In this document: positions 54,510-63,878 of the stretch, one piece after another
Layout of the letters: every line of letters starts with the position of its first letter
Position numbering within the stretch: the first letter of the stretch is position 1
Assembly (NCBI RefSeq): GCF_900105555.1
Contig: NZ_FNTZ01000001.1
Coordinates: 2,356,001 to 2,420,000, forward strand
DNA length: 64,000 bases
Source of the DNA: Pseudomonas coleopterorum
Lineage (GTDB): Bacteria; Pseudomonadota; Gammaproteobacteria; Pseudomonadales; Pseudomonadaceae
Direction of reading: 5' to 3'
Notes under the pieces: model-generated
Told to the model about the DNA's origin: nothing
Seen by the model: the letters and a program-made list of their open reading frames with translations, nothing else
The model's database searches: none
Program-made: the position numbers and the translations under genes

Positions 54510-54559
54510 TAAAGCGTCTATTTTCATTTCATGCCATCGGGGGGGGCGAACGGTCCCGA

Positions 54560-55906
54560 TCACTCCGGCGTGGGCACCAGCAATTTGCGCAATGGAAAGC
54601 GCGAAGCGCCGCTCCAGCCCAGGAACTCCTGTTCGACCATGGGCCGTGCGAAATAGAAGCCCTGGGCCTCATCGCAGCCCAAGGCACGAATCACCTGCAT
54701 GCACTTGAAGGTTTCGACGCCTTCGGCAACCGTTCGGTAGCCCAGTTTGCGGGCCAGTTCCAGCACCGCCTGGACGATCAACTGATGCCGCGGACTGTAT
54801 TCCAGGCCAGTGATCATCGACTTGTCCAGCTTCACCACGTTGGCCGGGATCTCGTGCAGGTAGGAAAAATTGCTGTAGCCGGTACCGAAATCATCGATCG
54901 CCACATCCACCCCCAGGTCACGGATGGCCGCCAGCTGGCTGAGCACCTGCGGATTGGAGCGCAACCACTCACCTTCAGTGATCTCGACCTCCAGACGTTC
55001 CGGGTCGATGCCATGGGTACGACAGGCATTGCTGATGACCTGGGTGATGTCGTGGCCGTCGAAATCCAGCGCCGACAGGTTCACCGAAAGCCGAGTCAGG
55101 AGCGTGGCCGGCCATTGGGCGAGCTTGGCCAATGCCGCGTCGATCACCCAGCGCGTCACGCTGTGGATCAACGCGTTCCTTTCCAGCACGGGAATGAATT
55201 CGTCGGGCAAGACCAGGCCCAGCCGTGGATGCTCCCACCGCAACAGGGCTTCAGCGCTGACCTGCTCACCCTCGTGCAGCGCGAAGCGTGGCTGGAACAC
55301 CAGGCGCAACTGACCTTCACGCATCGCCTGGGTAACGTCGGAAGCCAATTTGAAAGACCGGCGGTAAGCGTTGTCCCGCACCGGGTCGTACCACGCCCAC
55401 GGCTGGCCTGCGAGCAGGGCCAGTTCAGCGGCGTACATGGCCTTGCGCAGGGCATCGCGGACTGCTTCGAAGTTGATCACGAAAGGCGCGACGCCCGCGC
55501 GTACGCTGGGGCGAACCGGCATGCCGTCGATCTGGGTGGTGCAGCGCAAGGCGTGTACGAGAATGTCGAGGTAGCCACTGACGTCACTTTGCTGCGCGTC
55601 CAGTACAAAGGCAAAGCGCTTGCGGCCGATGTGATACACCCTCCCCTGGCCTGCCCGCAGACGCACCAGACGGCGTGCAATGCAGCACAGCAGGTTCTCG
55701 AACGGGACCATACCCAAGGCCAGGGTCATGTCGTGGGCCCAGGCGGTGTCCATGGCATCGATCAGCACCAGGTAGCGCGACTCATCCGGGTGCTGGAGCA
55801 ACAGATGCCCCAGGTCAGTCAGGAACTGCCGGCGATCAGGCAACAAGGTAAGCCGATCGCTCGAGACGAACGCCTGAGCAGCGGCATGGACACTATCCGA
55901 CATCAC
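54560..55906 (-). CDS. Degenerate GGDEF plus EAL cyclic-di-GMP phosphodiesterase
   Basis: A 448-residue cytoplasmic protein. The N-terminal half keeps diguanylate-cyclase outlines (LTLLPDRRQFLTDL) but the GGDEF site is replaced by GRKRF, so no synthesis is expected. The EAL domain (about 190-430) retains SAEALLRWEH, LEVEITEGE, IDDFGTGYSNFSYL, VVKLDKSM and VAEGVE, so hydrolysis of c-di-GMP is likely. There are no membrane segments or recognised sensor domain. It lies upstream of imuA on the same strand, but the LexA box separates the transcripts. Confidence 0.88.
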   Translation of the reverse strand: MMSDSVHAAAQAFVSSDRLTLLPDRRQFLTDLGHLLLQHPDESRYLVLIDAMDTAWAHDMTLALGMVPFENLLCCIARRLVRLRAGQGRVYHIGRKRFAFVLDAQQSDVSGYLDILVHALRCTTQIDGMPVRPSVRAGVAPFVINFEAVRDALRKAMYAAELALLAGQPWAWYDPVRDNAYRRSFKLASDVTQAMREGQLRLVFQPRFALHEGEQVSAEALLRWEHPRLGLVLPDEFIPVLERNALIHSVTRWVIDAALAKLAQWPATLLTRLSVNLSALDFDGHDITQVISNACRTHGIDPERLEVEITEGEWLRSNPQVLSQLAAIRDLGVDVAIDDFGTGYSNFSYLHEIPANVVKLDKSMITGLEYSPRHQLIVQAVLELARKLGYRTVAEGVETFKCMQVIRALGCDEAQGFYFARPMVEQEFLGWSGASRFPLRKLLVPTPE

Positions 55907-56134
55907 ACTTTCCCGCGAATGACAGGCTCGAGCTTCCTGCGAGAGACTGGCCAGTTGTTCAGAGGGTATTTACTGAGGGAGTAGCCGTCGAAGAGCGGCT
56001 CTTTAGGTGGTGGCAAAATAACATCGCACTAAATGATTGCCAAGTCCCATTGCTTCTGTATCGCTCATCCAAGCATCGAAGCGCCTGGCGACGCTGCTAC
56101 ACTGGGACAAACTTTGGGAAGGAATGGACGATTC

Positions 56135-56797
56135 ATGCTTGAAGCCCTGCTGTTCGACCTCGATGGCACTCTGACCGAAACCGACGCCCTGCACCTGCTT
56201 GCCGTCCAGCAATTGCTGGCCGAGGAAGGCCGCGACTTCACCCACGAAGAATTCCAGTTGCACGCCAGTGGCCGGGCCAACGCCGACATGTGCCAGTACC
56301 TGTTCCCGGATCGCTCGGTGGCCGAGCATGAAGCCTTTGCCGATCGCAAGGAAGCACGCTTTCGCGACCTCGCCCCGCAACTGACGCCCATCGCCGGGCT
56401 GCTGCGCCTGCTCGACCACGCCGAGCGCGAAGGCCTGGGCATGGTCGTGGTGACCAACGCTCCGCGTGCCAATGCCGAGCACATGCTCGACGCTCTGGGC
56501 CTGGCCGAGCGCCTGCCGCAGGTGGTGGTCGCCGAAGAGCTGGAGCGCGCCAAACCCGATCCACTGCCCTACCTGACCGGTTTGCAACGCTTGGGTGCCC
56601 GGGCCGAGGCTGGCATCGCTTTCGAGGACTCGGTGCCAGGCGTGACAGCCGCAGTCGCGGCCGGTCTGTTCACCGTCGCGCTGTCGACCAGCCAATCGCC
56701 GCAGACCCTCAGATCCGCCGGCGCCAATCTGGTGATCGAATCCTACGAGGATGAAAACCTCTGGATTCATATCGACAAAATGCGCCAAGGACAATAA
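56135..56797 (+). CDS. HAD-superfamily hydrolase (beta-phosphoglucomutase/phosphatase type)
   Basis: A 220-residue HAD phosphatase with motif I LFDLDGTLTETDALH (Asp8 and Asp10), motif II VVVTNAPR, the Lys in ELERAKPDPLPYL and motif IV FEDSVPGVTAA. The cap between about residues 18 and 85 is of the C1 helical type. The substrate, probably a sugar phosphate or phosphoglycolate-like molecule, cannot be inferred. The GGAAGGA upstream supports the ATG at 56135. Confidence 0.88.
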   Translation: MLEALLFDLDGTLTETDALHLLAVQQLLAEEGRDFTHEEFQLHASGRANADMCQYLFPDRSVAEHEAFADRKEARFRDLAPQLTPIAGLLRLLDHAEREGLGMVVVTNAPRANAEHMLDALGLAERLPQVVVAEELERAKPDPLPYLTGLQRLGARAEAGIAFEDSVPGVTAAVAAGLFTVALSTSQSPQTLRSAGANLVIESYEDENLWIHIDKMRQGQ

Positions 56798-56808
56798 CCA
56801 GCTGCGCC

Positions 56809-56924
56809 CCCTGTAGCAGCGGCGCAAGCCGCGTCGGCGGTCCATGCGGTATTCCTGATACAACCCGGCCTTGCCCATCTACCGCAGTGAACCATTCGCG
56901 GGTAGAACCCGCTCCCACAGGGGT
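56809..56924. repeat. Two different REP classes side by side
   Basis: A single CCTGTAGCAGCGGCGCAAGC element at 56810 (same class as 31281) is followed at 56895 by TTCGCGGGTAGAACCCGCTC (same class as 27719). They fill the gap between the HAD gene and the convergent eutC end. Confidence 0.75.
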
Positions 56925-56929
56925 TGCTG

Positions 56930-57736
56930 CTACGCGGGATCGTGGAGCAGGAAATTGCCGGGGCGCTGGGGGGTGTCGTTGTCGATTTCAGGCACCAGCG
57001 CTTCATCCTTCAGATGTACACCCGACAGCTGCCGCTTGTGCGCTTCGCGCATCAGGTACTGCAGCTTGTGCGCGGCCGTGGCGTAGCTCAGGCCTTCGAG
57101 ACGCACATTGGAAATGCAATTGCGCGCAGCATCGTTCAACCCCACCCGCGGTGCATAGGTGAAATAGAGCCCCAGGCTGTCGGGCGAGCTCAGGCCCGGG
57201 CGCTCACCAATCAGCAACACCACCATGCGCGCGCGCAACGCCTGAGCGACTTCATCGGCCACCGCCACCCGGCCTTGCTGCACTAGGCAGATCGGCGCCA
57301 GGCTCCAGCCCTCGTCAGCGGCAATCCGCTCGATGCGCTCGAGCATGGGCAGCGCATGCCGATGCACCGCCAACGCGGAGAGGCCATCGGCGATCACCAG
57401 CGCTAGGTCGAAACCGGTCGCATGCTCGTTGGCATAAGTACGCAAGGTCTGCAGCGACGCCTCGTCCAGGCGCCGCCCCAGGTCCGGACGCTGCAGATAG
57501 ACATGCCGATCACCCGCCGCGCTGTGCAGGCTCAGGCTCTCGGGACGGGCCTGTACCAGCTTGGCCTGGTCGAACGGCAGGTGAACGGCATCGCGAGCTT
57601 GCGCGTGAGCGTACTGAAAGTCCAATTGGGCACGGCTGGGCAGGCTGGTGCCAGCTCGCCCCAAGGCGATGCGCGCCGGTGTCAGTGCACGCAACGCATG
57701 CCAGGGATCACCTTGTGTCAGCGTTTTATCATTCAT
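56930..57736 (-). CDS. eutC: Ethanolamine ammonia-lyase small subunit
   Basis: A 268-residue subunit of the adenosylcobalamin-dependent lyase converting ethanolamine to acetaldehyde and ammonia. Typical segments are [27 protein letters not shown]-like [44 protein letters not shown] and [20 protein letters not shown]. It lies 45 bp after eutB. Confidence 0.95.
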   Translation of the reverse strand: MNDKTLTQGDPWHALRALTPARIALGRAGTSLPSRAQLDFQYAHAQARDAVHLPFDQAKLVQARPESLSLHSAAGDRHVYLQRPDLGRRLDEASLQTLRTYANEHATGFDLALVIADGLSALAVHRHALPMLERIERIAADEGWSLAPICLVQQGRVAVADEVAQALRARMVVLLIGERPGLSSPDSLGLYFTYAPRVGLNDAARNCISNVRLEGLSYATAAHKLQYLMREAHKRQLSGVHLKDEALVPEIDNDTPQRPGNFLLHDPA

Positions 57737-57781
57737 GATTTACTGTCCACCCCATCGCTATGACCAGACGAAACCGGCGCT

Positions 57782-59173
57782 TCAACCCAGCCGCCCCAGT
57801 GCTTTGCCGAACAACGGCGGCACGCCGCTGCCCAGACGCAGCTGGCCATCCTTCTGTTGCAGAATGTCCATGCGCGCCAGCCATTCCTCGAATTCGGGCG
57901 CCGGGCGCAGGCCCAGGGTCTTGCGCGCGTACAAGGCGTCGTGAAAGGACGTGGTCTGGTAGTTCAGCATGACGTCATCCGAGCCTGGAATGCCCATGAT
58001 GAAATTGATCCCCGCCACACCCAGCAGGGTCAGCAGCATGTCCATGTCATCCTGATCGGCCTCGGCATGATTGGTGTAGCAGATGTCGCAGCCCATCGGC
58101 ACACCCATCAGCTTGCCGCAGAAATGATCCTCGAGCCCGGCGCGGATGATCTGTTTGCCGTTGTACAGATATTCCGGCCCGATGAATCCCACCACTGTAT
58201 TGACCAGAAAAGGGTCGAACCGGCGCGCCACGGCATAGGCCCGCGCTTCACAGGTCTGCTGGTCCACGCCATGGTGGGCATTGGCCGACAACGCACTGCC
58301 CTGGCCTGTCTCGAAGTACATCAGGTTGTTACCGACTGTCCCGCGGCGCAAGCTGAGACCCGCTTCGTAGCCTTCCTGCAACACCGCGAGGCTGACGCCG
58401 AAACTGCTGTTCGCCGCCTGCGTACCGGCGATGGACTGGAACACCAGGTCCAGAGGCACGCCACGTTCGATCGCCGCGATCGAGGACGTGACATGGGTCA
58501 GTACGCACGACTGGGTCGGGATACCGTAATGCTCGATGACGCCATCGAGCATCTTCAACAGTTCGCTGATGGCGCTCAAGCTGTCGCTGGCCGGGTTGAT
58601 GCCGATCATGGCATCGCCGTTGCCGTACAGCAGGCCATCCAGCACGCTGGCAGCAATGCCGGCCGGATCGTCGGTGGGGTGGTTGGGCTGCAACCGTGTC
58701 GACATGCGCCCCCTCAGCCCGACCGTGTTGCGAAAGCGCGTGACCACCCGGATCTTCTGCGCCACCAGGACCAGGTCCTGCACGCGCATGATCTTCGAGA
58801 CAGCCGCGGCCATCTCCGGCGTGATGCCTGGCGCCAAGGCGCGCAGGCTGGTTTCGCTGGCCGCATCGCCGAGCAGCCAATCGCGGAAGCCGCCCACGGT
58901 CAAATGGCTGACCGCAGCGAAAGCCTGCGCATCATGGGTGTCGACGATCAGCCGAGTGACTTCGTCCTCTTCATAGGGGATCAACGCCTCGTCCAGAAAG
59001 CGCTTGAGCGGCACCTCGGCCAGCGCCATCTGCGCGGCCGCCCGCTCGGCATCGCTGCCGGCGGCGATCTCGGCCAGGTAATCGCCGGAGCGTGCCGGAC
59101 TGGCTTTGGCCATCAACTGCCGGAGGCTGTCGAAACGCCAGGTTTGCCCGCCGATGCTGTGCACGAAACTCAT
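57782..59173 (-). CDS. eutB: Ethanolamine ammonia-lyase large subunit
   Basis: A 463-residue TIM-barrel catalytic subunit. It contains NHPTDDPAGIAASVLDGLLY, AMIGINPASDSL, FETGQGSALSANAHHGVDQQ and GCDICYTNHAEADQDDMDML. Length matches the family. The ATG at 59173 starts MSFVHSIGGQTWRFDSLRQL. It lies 10 bp after the permease gene eat and before eutC. There are no microcompartment shell genes, so acetaldehyde must be handled elsewhere. Confidence 0.96.
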   Translation of the reverse strand: MSFVHSIGGQTWRFDSLRQLMAKASPARSGDYLAEIAAGSDAERAAAQMALAEVPLKRFLDEALIPYEEDEVTRLIVDTHDAQAFAAVSHLTVGGFRDWLLGDAASETSLRALAPGITPEMAAAVSKIMRVQDLVLVAQKIRVVTRFRNTVGLRGRMSTRLQPNHPTDDPAGIAASVLDGLLYGNGDAMIGINPASDSLSAISELLKMLDGVIEHYGIPTQSCVLTHVTSSIAAIERGVPLDLVFQSIAGTQAANSSFGVSLAVLQEGYEAGLSLRRGTVGNNLMYFETGQGSALSANAHHGVDQQTCEARAYAVARRFDPFLVNTVVGFIGPEYLYNGKQIIRAGLEDHFCGKLMGVPMGCDICYTNHAEADQDDMDMLLTLLGVAGINFIMGIPGSDDVMLNYQTTSFHDALYARKTLGLRPAPEFEEWLARMDILQQKDGQLRLGSGVPPLFGKALGRLG

Positions 59174-59183
59174 GCTGCCCTCC

Positions 59184-60542
59184 TCACTCGCTGGCCAGTA
59201 CGGGTTGGCGGTCGCCACGGCTGCGCACGAAGACGCAGAACAGCGAGCCGAGGGCCATCAGGCCGATGAAGATCCCGCAGATCATGGCATTGAACCACAC
59301 CATCGCCACCAGACACACCAGCGCCAGCAGCAAGGCTATGGCCGGCACCAGCGGATAGCCGGGGGCGCGAAAGGAACGCTCCAGTTGTGGCTCGCTGCGA
59401 CGCAGTTTGAACAGGCTGAGCATGCTCATGATGTACATGACGATGGCGCCGAACACGGCCATGGTGATCATCGCTGCGGTCAGCGTCAGGCCTTGGAGAT
59501 TGACCAGGCCATCGCTGAAGATCGCTGCGATACCCACCACGCCACCGGCGAGGATGGCGCGATGAGGTGTCTGGAAACGCGACAGCTTGGCCAGGCTTGC
59601 GGGCAAAAAGCCGGCCCGTGCCAGCGCGAAGAACTGCCGCGAATAGCCCAGGATGATGCCGTGGAAACTGGAGACCAGCCCGAACAGGCCGATCCACACC
59701 AGCATGTGCATCCAGTTGGAGTTCTCGCCTACTACCCCTTTCATGGCCTGCGGCAGCGGGTCGTTGATGTTGGCCAGGGCGCGCCAGTCACCCACGCCAC
59801 CGGCGAAGATCATCACGCTGATGGCCAAGGTCACCAGGGTCAGGATACCGGCGATGTAGGCCCGTGGAATGGTGCGCTTGGGATCCTTGGCTTCCTCGGC
59901 GGCCATGGCCGCGCCTTCGATGGCCAGGAAGAACCAGATGGCGAAGGGAATCGCCGCGAACATGCCGCTCAAAGCACCCAGGCTGAACGTGTCCGACCCG
60001 GCCCATCCGCCCAGGGCGAAATTGCTGAAACTGAATGCTGGCGCCACCACCCCCATGAACACTAACAGTTCCAGCACGGCGAGGATGGTCACCACCAGCT
60101 CGAACGTGGCGGCGATGCTCACGCCGACGATGTTCAGGCTCATGAACACACAATAGGCCCCCACTGCCGCCCACTTGGGGTCGAGCCCTGGAAACTGCAC
60201 ATTGAGGTAGGCGCCGATGGCCATGGCGATGGCAGGCGGGGCAAACACGAATTCGATCAGCGTGGCCAGCCCGGCGATCATTCCACCGGTAGGGCCGAAC
60301 GCACGCAGGCTATAGGCAAAGGGTCCACCCGCGTTGGGGATGGCGGTGGTCAGTTCGGTGAAGCTGAAAATGAAGCAGGTGTACATCACGGCGACCATCA
60401 GCGTCGTGCAGAGGAAACCCAAGGTGCCAGCACTGCCCCAGCCATAGCTCCAGCCGAAATACTCACCGGAGATCACCAGGCCAACGGCGATGCCCCACAG
60501 GTGCAGTGTGCCCAGCGTGGGTTTGAGTTGCGAAACGGTCAT
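59184..60542 (-). CDS. eat: Ethanolamine permease
   Basis: A 452-residue APC-superfamily transporter with 12 predicted helices. LWGIAVGLVISGEYFGWSYG is diagnostic of ethanolamine permeases; NAGGPFAYSLRAFGPTGGMI and EEAKDPKRTIPRAYIAGI are APC-type. The start at 60542 (MTVSQLKPTLGTLHLW) is chosen over a longer frame because the first helix follows at the usual distance. It leads the eat-eutB-eutC operon. Confidence 0.94.
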   Translation of the reverse strand: MTVSQLKPTLGTLHLWGIAVGLVISGEYFGWSYGWGSAGTLGFLCTTLMVAVMYTCFIFSFTELTTAIPNAGGPFAYSLRAFGPTGGMIAGLATLIEFVFAPPAIAMAIGAYLNVQFPGLDPKWAAVGAYCVFMSLNIVGVSIAATFELVVTILAVLELLVFMGVVAPAFSFSNFALGGWAGSDTFSLGALSGMFAAIPFAIWFFLAIEGAAMAAEEAKDPKRTIPRAYIAGILTLVTLAISVMIFAGGVGDWRALANINDPLPQAMKGVVGENSNWMHMLVWIGLFGLVSSFHGIILGYSRQFFALARAGFLPASLAKLSRFQTPHRAILAGGVVGIAAIFSDGLVNLQGLTLTAAMITMAVFGAIVMYIMSMLSLFKLRRSEPQLERSFRAPGYPLVPAIALLLALVCLVAMVWFNAMICGIFIGLMALGSLFCVFVRSRGDRQPVLASE

Positions 60543-60946
60543 GGGTGTGCCCTCGAAGGTGGAGATGAGCAAAGGAGCGTTCCTGAAGGTAACCATAGGC
60601 GCCCAATGGCGATCTGGCGCCGTGAATATGAAAGCTGCCTTGCCATCGACTTCGCCGATGGCGCGCCAAGTTGAAGCACGCGTTTTCGTACGATGCCCCA
60701 ATCACGAGCACTCGATGGCAGCACTTTTTCACGGTGTATGGCTGACTACACAGGAACGCCGTTTCCTTGAACCCTGTGCTTGAACGATTCTCGGAAACAG
60801 TTCTTTGAAACATCTGCACACATCAAGCCAGCTCATGATGGAGGTGTGTCCAACCCTGCCCCGCATTGCGCGTAGGCGGCGAACCGATAGCGTCGTTCAT
60901 GGTCGCAGACAGGGAGCGACGTGCTCGGCCGGTGAGTTGCAAAACC
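60543..60946. other. Divergent promoter region between eat and the LEA-like gene
   Basis: It should contain the eat operon promoter and that of the lipoprotein gene. An inverted repeat GCCATCG-N7-CGATGGC lies at 60642-60662 and could be an operator or hairpin. I see no B12 riboswitch, no sigma-54 promoter and no eutR gene. Confidence 0.4.
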
Positions 60947-61417
60947 ATGTTTCGCTTGATTCGCAGTTGTTTGACCGTAGCGTTCCTGGCCAGCGTGGTG
61001 GGCTGTTCGCTATTGCCCCAGCGTGACCCGGTGTCCATCAGCGTGGTAGGCATCGAGCCCTTGCCGGCGCAGGAACTGGAACTGCGCTTCGCCATCAAGC
61101 TGCGACTGCAGAACCCCAACGAAACGCCCATCGAGTACGACGGCGTGGCAGTGAATCTGGATGTCAACGGCCGTCCGCTGGCCAGCGGCGTCAGCAGTCA
61201 GCACGGCCGTATCGAGCGGTATTCGGAGGACGTGCTGGTAGTGCCGGTCAGCGTTTCTGCACTGACCGCCTTGCGCCAGGCGGTGGGCCTGAACCCGGCG
61301 CAGAGCTTGAACGGCTTGCCCTACCGCCTGCACGGAAAGCTTGCCGGGGGGCTGTTCGGGACGGTGCGTTTCAGCGACAGCGGTACCTTGAGTCTACCGT
61401 CCGCAGCGGGCTATTGA
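60947..61417 (+). CDS. LEA type 2 (WHy-domain) lipoprotein
   Basis: A 156-residue protein with a lipoprotein signal (FLASVVGC) and one LEA_2/WHy domain: VSISVVGIEPLPAQELELRF, LRLQNPNETPIEYDGVAVNL, and a closing GTVRFSDSGTLSLP. Such proteins are linked to desiccation and stress tolerance. The ATG at 60947 is chosen because the signal peptide begins there. Confidence 0.82.
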   Translation: MFRLIRSCLTVAFLASVVGCSLLPQRDPVSISVVGIEPLPAQELELRFAIKLRLQNPNETPIEYDGVAVNLDVNGRPLASGVSSQHGRIERYSEDVLVVPVSVSALTALRQAVGLNPAQSLNGLPYRLHGKLAGGLFGTVRFSDSGTLSLPSAAGY

Positions 61418-61471
61418 GTGCGGATGGAGTCGCGGACCGAGTAATCCTTGGGATGCACCACGCCAGGTGAA

Positions 61472-61726
61472 TCAGCGTGCCGCCGCCATCAGCTTGTTCA
61501 CTTCGGCGCGCACCATGTTCGCGTACTCGGGCGGTGACATACCATCCAGCTCGCCCCGCACCCATTCGGCCCAGCGGCCCTTGCGCTTGGCCTTTTCGCC
61601 GATGAGACGCGCGGCTTCGGCTTTGGCCTTGCCCAGGTTGGCTTGCCACAGCTCGTAGAGACGGGCTTTTTCATCCTCGATCATGGCGCGCTCGGCCAGC
61701 GAGCGATTGGCGAGATTGAAGCTCAT
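61472..61726 (-). CDS. Conserved hypothetical protein (84 aa), charged and helical
   Basis: A soluble, highly charged, all-helical protein: MSFNLANRSLAERAMIEDEK, ARLYELWQANLGKAKAEAAR, ending YANMVRAEVNKLMAAAR. The pattern is typical of short Pseudomonas hypotheticals; I do not recognise a named family. CAGGTACCTGCA precedes the ATG. Confidence 0.65.
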   Translation of the reverse strand: MSFNLANRSLAERAMIEDEKARLYELWQANLGKAKAEAARLIGEKAKRKGRWAEWVRGELDGMSPPEYANMVRAEVNKLMAAAR

Positions 61727-61882
61727 TGCAGGTACCTGTCAGCAGAAAAAACAGGCGACATCTTACACGCCTATACATGAAAATCTGTAGGAACAGACGG
61801 CGCGCCCAAGCCCTTCATGCAACTTTCCAGGGCGCTGGGACTCCATCTTGCACTGCCTTAATAAACACCAGGAGTTAGTGAA

Positions 61883-62203
61883 ATGGCCCGTAAATCAGGT
61901 GCTCAATCGGCCGAGGATCAAATCAAGGATCAAGTCTTCAGCGAGCTGTTGGCGCTGATCGAAGAGTCGGAAAAAATGCTCAGGGACAGCGCCTCTCTGG
62001 GAAGCAACGAGGCCGACACCGTGCGCGCGCAGGTCAACTCCAAACTCGAACATGTGTCCTATTCCCTCGCCGGCCTGCGTGAACGCGCCAAACCGGTGGT
62101 CGAAGCCACGCAGACCTACATCGGTGGCCATCCGTGGCAGACCGTGGCCGCATCGGCGACCTGTGGCTTGCTGCTCGGTCTGTTGCTGGGCCGTCGTAAC
62201 TGA
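61883..62203 (+). CDS. DUF883 (ElaB/YqjD-like) membrane-anchored protein
   Basis: A 106-residue protein with a long amphipathic helix (about 10-75) and a C-terminal membrane anchor (ATCGLLLGLLLGRRN). GGHPWQTVAASATCG is typical of the YqjD/ElaB family, tail-anchored proteins that associate with ribosomes in stationary phase in E. coli. AGGAG precedes the ATG at 61883. Confidence 0.88.
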   Translation: MARKSGAQSAEDQIKDQVFSELLALIEESEKMLRDSASLGSNEADTVRAQVNSKLEHVSYSLAGLRERAKPVVEATQTYIGGHPWQTVAASATCGLLLGLLLGRRN

Positions 62204-62254
62204 TTCACCTCCGCTCTGGGCCGCCGATCGCTGCGGCCCTCTTGTGTTGTCGAT

Positions 62255-63280
62255 TTACTCCCCCGCCAATGCCCGCAGCTTTTCCACCTCCTGCACCGAC
62301 ATCGAAATACCCTGGCTGTGCGATAACGCCCGCTGACGATAGCGTCTGTCACCCGACAACCGTGTCTGCCCTGCCTCGTGCATGCGCTCGACCAGCTCGC
62401 GGCTACGCACGGCAAAATCCCGACCGGCGCTCTTGCTGGGGTCGATGACGATGATCAGTTGCCCGGTCCAGGGCGTTTGCGCGCCGGGGTGTCGCTTCCA
62501 GTCGAACTCGAAGGAAAAATTCCCGCCAGTGAGCGCTGCGGCGAGCAGCTCGACCATCATCGACAAGGCCGAGCCCTTGTGTCCGCCAAAGGGCAGCAGC
62601 GCACCACCCTCGAGAATCGCCGTCGGATCGGTGGTGGGCTGTCCGTGCTTGTCGACACCGCTACCCACGGGCACCGAATGGCCCGCCCGCGCGGCGATCT
62701 GCACGTCACCGTGGGCCAGCGCACTGGTGGCCATATCGAAGACCAAGGGATCCTTGCCCGCACAAGGCGCCGCGAACGCTATGGGATTGGTGCCGAACAA
62801 CGGCTTGTTACCGCCGTGAGGAACGACGCAGGTCATGCTGTTGACCACGCTCAGGGCGACCAGGCCTTCGGCGGCGAAGGGTTCTACATCCGGCCAGAGC
62901 GCGGCGAAATGGTGGGAGTTGCGGATAGCGAGGACAGCGATGCCCGCCTCGCGCGCCTTGCTCACCAACAGCCCTCGCGCAGCGGCCAACGCCGGCTGGG
63001 CAAAGCCTCCAGCGGCATCCACCGCGACGTAACCGCCCGCCACATCCTCGACCACGGGGAGCGCCTTGCCGTCCACCCAGCCGCTGGCCAAGGTAGAGAG
63101 GTAACCGGGTATGCGGAATGTGCCGTGACTGTGAGCGCCGTCGCGTTGGGCGGTGGCACAGTTGTGGGCGAGAATGTCGGCCACCTCGACCGAGGTGCCA
63201 TGACGCAGAAAGATCTGACGCAGCAGCTGCGTCAGATCGGAGAAGGACAACGATTGCGAGGCGTCGCTGGCAGGCATCAT
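62255..63280 (-). CDS. dpkA: Delta1-piperideine-2-carboxylate/pyrroline-2-carboxylate reductase
   Basis: A 341-residue NADPH-dependent reductase of the malate/L-sulfolactate dehydrogenase-like family. It reduces cyclic imines from D-lysine and D-proline breakdown to L-pipecolate and L-proline. SHGTFRIPGYLSTLASGWVD, SHHFAALWPDVEPFAAEGLV, SMTCVVPHGG, FGTNPIAFAAP and PFGGHKGSALSMMVELLAAA closely match the characterised P. putida/P. syringae DpkA. It stands alone; no D-amino-acid dehydrogenase is nearby. Confidence 0.93.
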   Translation of the reverse strand: MMPASDASQSLSFSDLTQLLRQIFLRHGTSVEVADILAHNCATAQRDGAHSHGTFRIPGYLSTLASGWVDGKALPVVEDVAGGYVAVDAAGGFAQPALAAARGLLVSKAREAGIAVLAIRNSHHFAALWPDVEPFAAEGLVALSVVNSMTCVVPHGGNKPLFGTNPIAFAAPCAGKDPLVFDMATSALAHGDVQIAARAGHSVPVGSGVDKHGQPTTDPTAILEGGALLPFGGHKGSALSMMVELLAAALTGGNFSFEFDWKRHPGAQTPWTGQLIIVIDPSKSAGRDFAVRSRELVERMHEAGQTRLSGDRRYRQRALSHSQGISMSVQEVEKLRALAGE

Positions 63281-63352
63281 GGGCTTCCTGGCGTGAATGG
63301 AACAGAGTCCTAGTACGCCATACCCACCTGCCTCAGGACAAGCCTGCTCGAA

Positions 63353-63619
63353 TCAGTCCTTCTGATCGCGCAGCACGTTGCCCGATACGCCATCGATGCG
63401 GAACTCGTAAGTCACGCCATCAGCCTTGAGACCTTCGCCTTCCCAGTACCCATCGTTGTCGGCTTCGATCTTGGTGACCTGAGTGTAGCCTTTGGACTTG
63501 GCGGTTTCGATGGCTTTCTCGATGGTGATCCAACCCGCACCCGGCTTGTCGGCCAGCGCCAGGCCGGCAGTCATCAGGGCGGAAGTTGCAACTACGGCAG
63601 TCAAAGTCTTCTTGAACAT
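63353..63619 (-). CDS. Exported PepSY-domain protein
   Basis: An 88-residue protein with a signal peptide (MFKKTLTAVVATSALMTAGL, ending ALA) and a single PepSY-like domain: WITIEKAIETAKSKGYTQVT, EGEGLKADGVTYEFRIDGVS. Its role may be inhibitory or envelope-sensing; no partner is adjacent. GGAGTGCCCCC precedes the ATG. Confidence 0.87.
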   Translation of the reverse strand: MFKKTLTAVVATSALMTAGLALADKPGAGWITIEKAIETAKSKGYTQVTKIEADNDGYWEGEGLKADGVTYEFRIDGVSGNVLRDQKD

Positions 63620-63686
63620 GGGGGCACTCCATAACAGTGATTGGTATGTGCTGCACTGTCTTGGAGCGTCACGCTGAAAAATTAGT

Positions 63687-63878
63687 TCACGGCCGCTTGA
63701 CCTTGCGCCGCATCACCCCGTTGATCACAACCACAAGCACGGCAATGCCCATGGCAATGTATTGAAAGAGTTTTTCGGTGATCACGCCTTGGGTCTGCAG
63801 GTACGACAGGCCGAGCATTGCCAGCAGCACCAGCAGGGCAATCAGCAAGGAATATTTGATACGTTGAGCTTGAGTCAT
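63687..63878 (-). CDS. Small two-helix membrane protein (63 aa)
   Basis: Two hydrophobic helices (YSLLIALLVLLAMLGLSYL near residues 9-27 and LFQYIAMGIAVLVVVINGVM near 37-56) flanked by basic ends (RRKVKRP). TAAGGACCTTTAG provides a ribosome-binding site. It lies 67 bp upstream of the PepSY gene on the same strand, possibly co-transcribed. Function unknown. The final 120 bases of the window hold nothing recognised. Confidence 0.7.
   Translation of the reverse strand: MTQAQRIKYSLLIALLVLLAMLGLSYLQTQGVITEKLFQYIAMGIAVLVVVINGVMRRKVKRP

Noticed and set aside
60543..60946. Cobalamin riboswitch before the ethanolamine operon
   Set aside because: No B12-box-like sequence or suitable fold could be seen; only one short inverted repeat is present.
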